A stretch of 64,000 nucleotides of DNA from a virus: the IMG/VR virus record IMGVR_UViG_3300042691_032784, positions 17,153 through 81,152 of that record, one strand, 5' to 3'. This document shows positions 63,186 to 64,000 of the stretch, piece after piece. A model generated the notes under the pieces. It saw only the letters and a list, made by a program, of their open reading frames with translations. It did not search any database and was not told the DNA's origin. The first letter of the stretch is position 1; each line of letters starts with the position of its first letter. A program made the translations under genes and the position numbers.

Positions 63186-63929
63186 ATGAAAACATTAAAT
63201 CAAATAGCAGAAAATATTGCTTTTAAATTAGGAGATCAATTTAATCATACTTTACAAGAAAGTATAAAAGATACTCTAATAGATTGGAGAGCTAAATTTT
63301 TAAGAGATGATGCAGATAGAAATTTTATATCTGATATTCATTTTTCTCAAACTATTACTATACAATTTCAAAAAGTTAATTTATTAACTGAATTTAATGC
63401 TAATTTTGATTGTATTAATAGTATATGTAGTGGTATTCAAGAACAAGAAGAATATATGATTCTTAAAAGTACTAAAAAAATACCATTACCTATAAGAACT
63501 AAAATTAGTCATACAAATCCATATAATTATATAGGAAGTATTGATGGTTTTAGAAGTTTTAAATATACTACTATTGATAAATTTCCTTATTTAAAACATT
63601 TAAAATATAATAGTAGAGTTATTTATTATATTATTATAGATGGATATTTATATATAATAAATAATTTAGATTTGTGTGATATTAATAATACTTTAAATAT
63701 TTGTAATGTTATGATTCGTGGAGTTTTTGAAAATCCTAGAGAAGTATTTAAAGTTTGTTCTGTTAATAATGGATTTGCAGATGATGCTATTTTCCCCATA
63801 GGTGTTGATATGTTGATGCAAATTAGTAATGGTATTGTAAGAGGTGAATATCCTCTTAAATCTAGTAAAGGTGAAGAAATAAATATTAAGAATAATGATA
63901 ACAATCAAAACAATGTTCGAACTTCATAA
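63186..63929 (+). CDS. Probable head-tail connector/ring protein 2
   Basis: 247 residues. MKTLNQIAENIAFKLGDQFNHTLQESIKDTLIDWRAKFLRDD is the helical opening of connector/adaptor proteins; a β domain with Cys residues follows. It resembles the 53928 product in layout. The FPIGVDMLM segment comes from a dispersed-motif copy. Role inferred. Confidence 0.5.
   Translation: MKTLNQIAENIAFKLGDQFNHTLQESIKDTLIDWRAKFLRDDADRNFISDIHFSQTITIQFQKVNLLTEFNANFDCINSICSGIQEQEEYMILKSTKKIPLPIRTKISHTNPYNYIGSIDGFRSFKYTTIDKFPYLKHLKYNSRVIYYIIIDGYLYIINNLDLCDINNTLNICNVMIRGVFENPREVFKVCSVNNGFADDAIFPIGVDMLMQISNGIVRGEYPLKSSKGEEINIKNNDNNQNNVRTS
63790..63818 (+). repeat. Dispersed motif, copy 19 (C strand on plus)
   Basis: TTTTCCCCATAGGTGTTGAT, then ATGTTGATG. 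Sense in the 63186 gene. Any inverted partner would lie near or beyond the window edge. Confidence 0.65.
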
Positions 63930-64000
63930 TACATTAATTAATGTAGAACTTGAAGAATTAGATAAAGAAGTTAAAAAACTTAAAGTTACATTAAAAAGTA
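63913..64000 (+). CDS. Start of next late gene (cut by window edge)
   Basis: ATG at 63913 overlaps the end of the previous gene by 17 bp and stays open to base 64000. First residues are MFELHNTLINVELEELDK, an amphipathic helix rich in Glu/Lys. Too short to assign. Confidence 0.5.
   Translation, partial: MFELHNTLINVELEELDKEVKKLKVTLKS

Noticed and set aside
1-64000. tRNA genes or CRISPR arrays
   Set aside because: No TTCRANY T-loop with paired arms was found in the gaps, and no repeat-spacer pattern exists.
1-64000. Alternative genetic code (TAG or TGA reassigned), as in some crAss-like phages
   Set aside because: Core genes are uninterrupted in the standard code and TAA, TGA and a TAG all serve as normal stops.

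Overview
The window is a 64 kb piece of a crAss-like phage genome (order Crassvirales), very AT-rich, with a host most likely in the Bacteroidales. The evidence is the combination of a giant virion RNA polymerase polyprotein with a DFDVD (DxDxD) catalytic loop, a family A DNA polymerase, a TOPRIM primase, a DnaB-like helicase, SF1 and SF2 helicases, RecT, a ThyX-like protein and an ATP-dependent ligase, followed by a divergent block of terminase, portal and crAss-type major capsid genes. One promoter also has the Bacteroides form TTTG-N19-TATATTTG, and starts lack Shine-Dalgarno sequences. The standard bacterial code fits; no stop reassignment is needed.

Layout. (1) 1-9672, plus strand: 3' part of the RNA polymerase/ejection polyprotein, ending at a hairpin terminator shared with the convergent operon. 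(2) 9717-25723, minus strand: small membrane and hypothetical proteins, a DUF932 protein, nucleotide metabolism (dNMP kinase, ThyX, NTP pyrophosphohydrolase), a spore-photoproduct-lyase-like radical SAM protein, a GHKL ATPase, DNA ligase, primase, a probable ssDNA-binding protein, an acidic protein and RecT, with hairpin terminators after several genes. (3) 25877-35388, minus strand: replisome cluster (DnaB-like ATPase, SF2 helicase, PolA, SF1 helicase, DnaQ-like exonuclease) plus small proteins. (4) 35389-41839: small minus-strand genes separated by unusually long and structured non-coding DNA, including segments with no C or no G on one strand and an iteron-like triplet. (5) 41840-64000, plus strand: late operon with IHF-like protein, PD-(D/E)XK nuclease, degenerate HAD phosphatase, TerL, portal, probable scaffold, MCP, connector-type proteins, an Ig-like-repeat adhesin, holin/amidase lysis cassette, tail fibre, membrane proteins and a further connector protein. 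The last gene is cut by the window edge.

The most unusual observation is a dispersed GC-rich DNA motif (core TTTTCCCCC-(A/T)TAGA...TGTTGG) found 19 times in both orientations. Most copies lie inside unrelated genes and are read in different frames, so the constraint appears to be on DNA or RNA rather than protein. Fourteen of the copies form seven inverted pairs 140-490 bp apart, and sites recur every 2-10 kb. I do not know a published description of it. The second is the non-coding region 39223-39777, where a 231 bp C-free, G-rich stretch is followed by a hairpin and a G-free, C-rich stretch. This could be a symmetrical Rho-dependent insulator or a replication origin.

Functions below are assigned by reading motifs by eye. 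No database search was possible, so names for proteins without clear motifs are deliberately left open.
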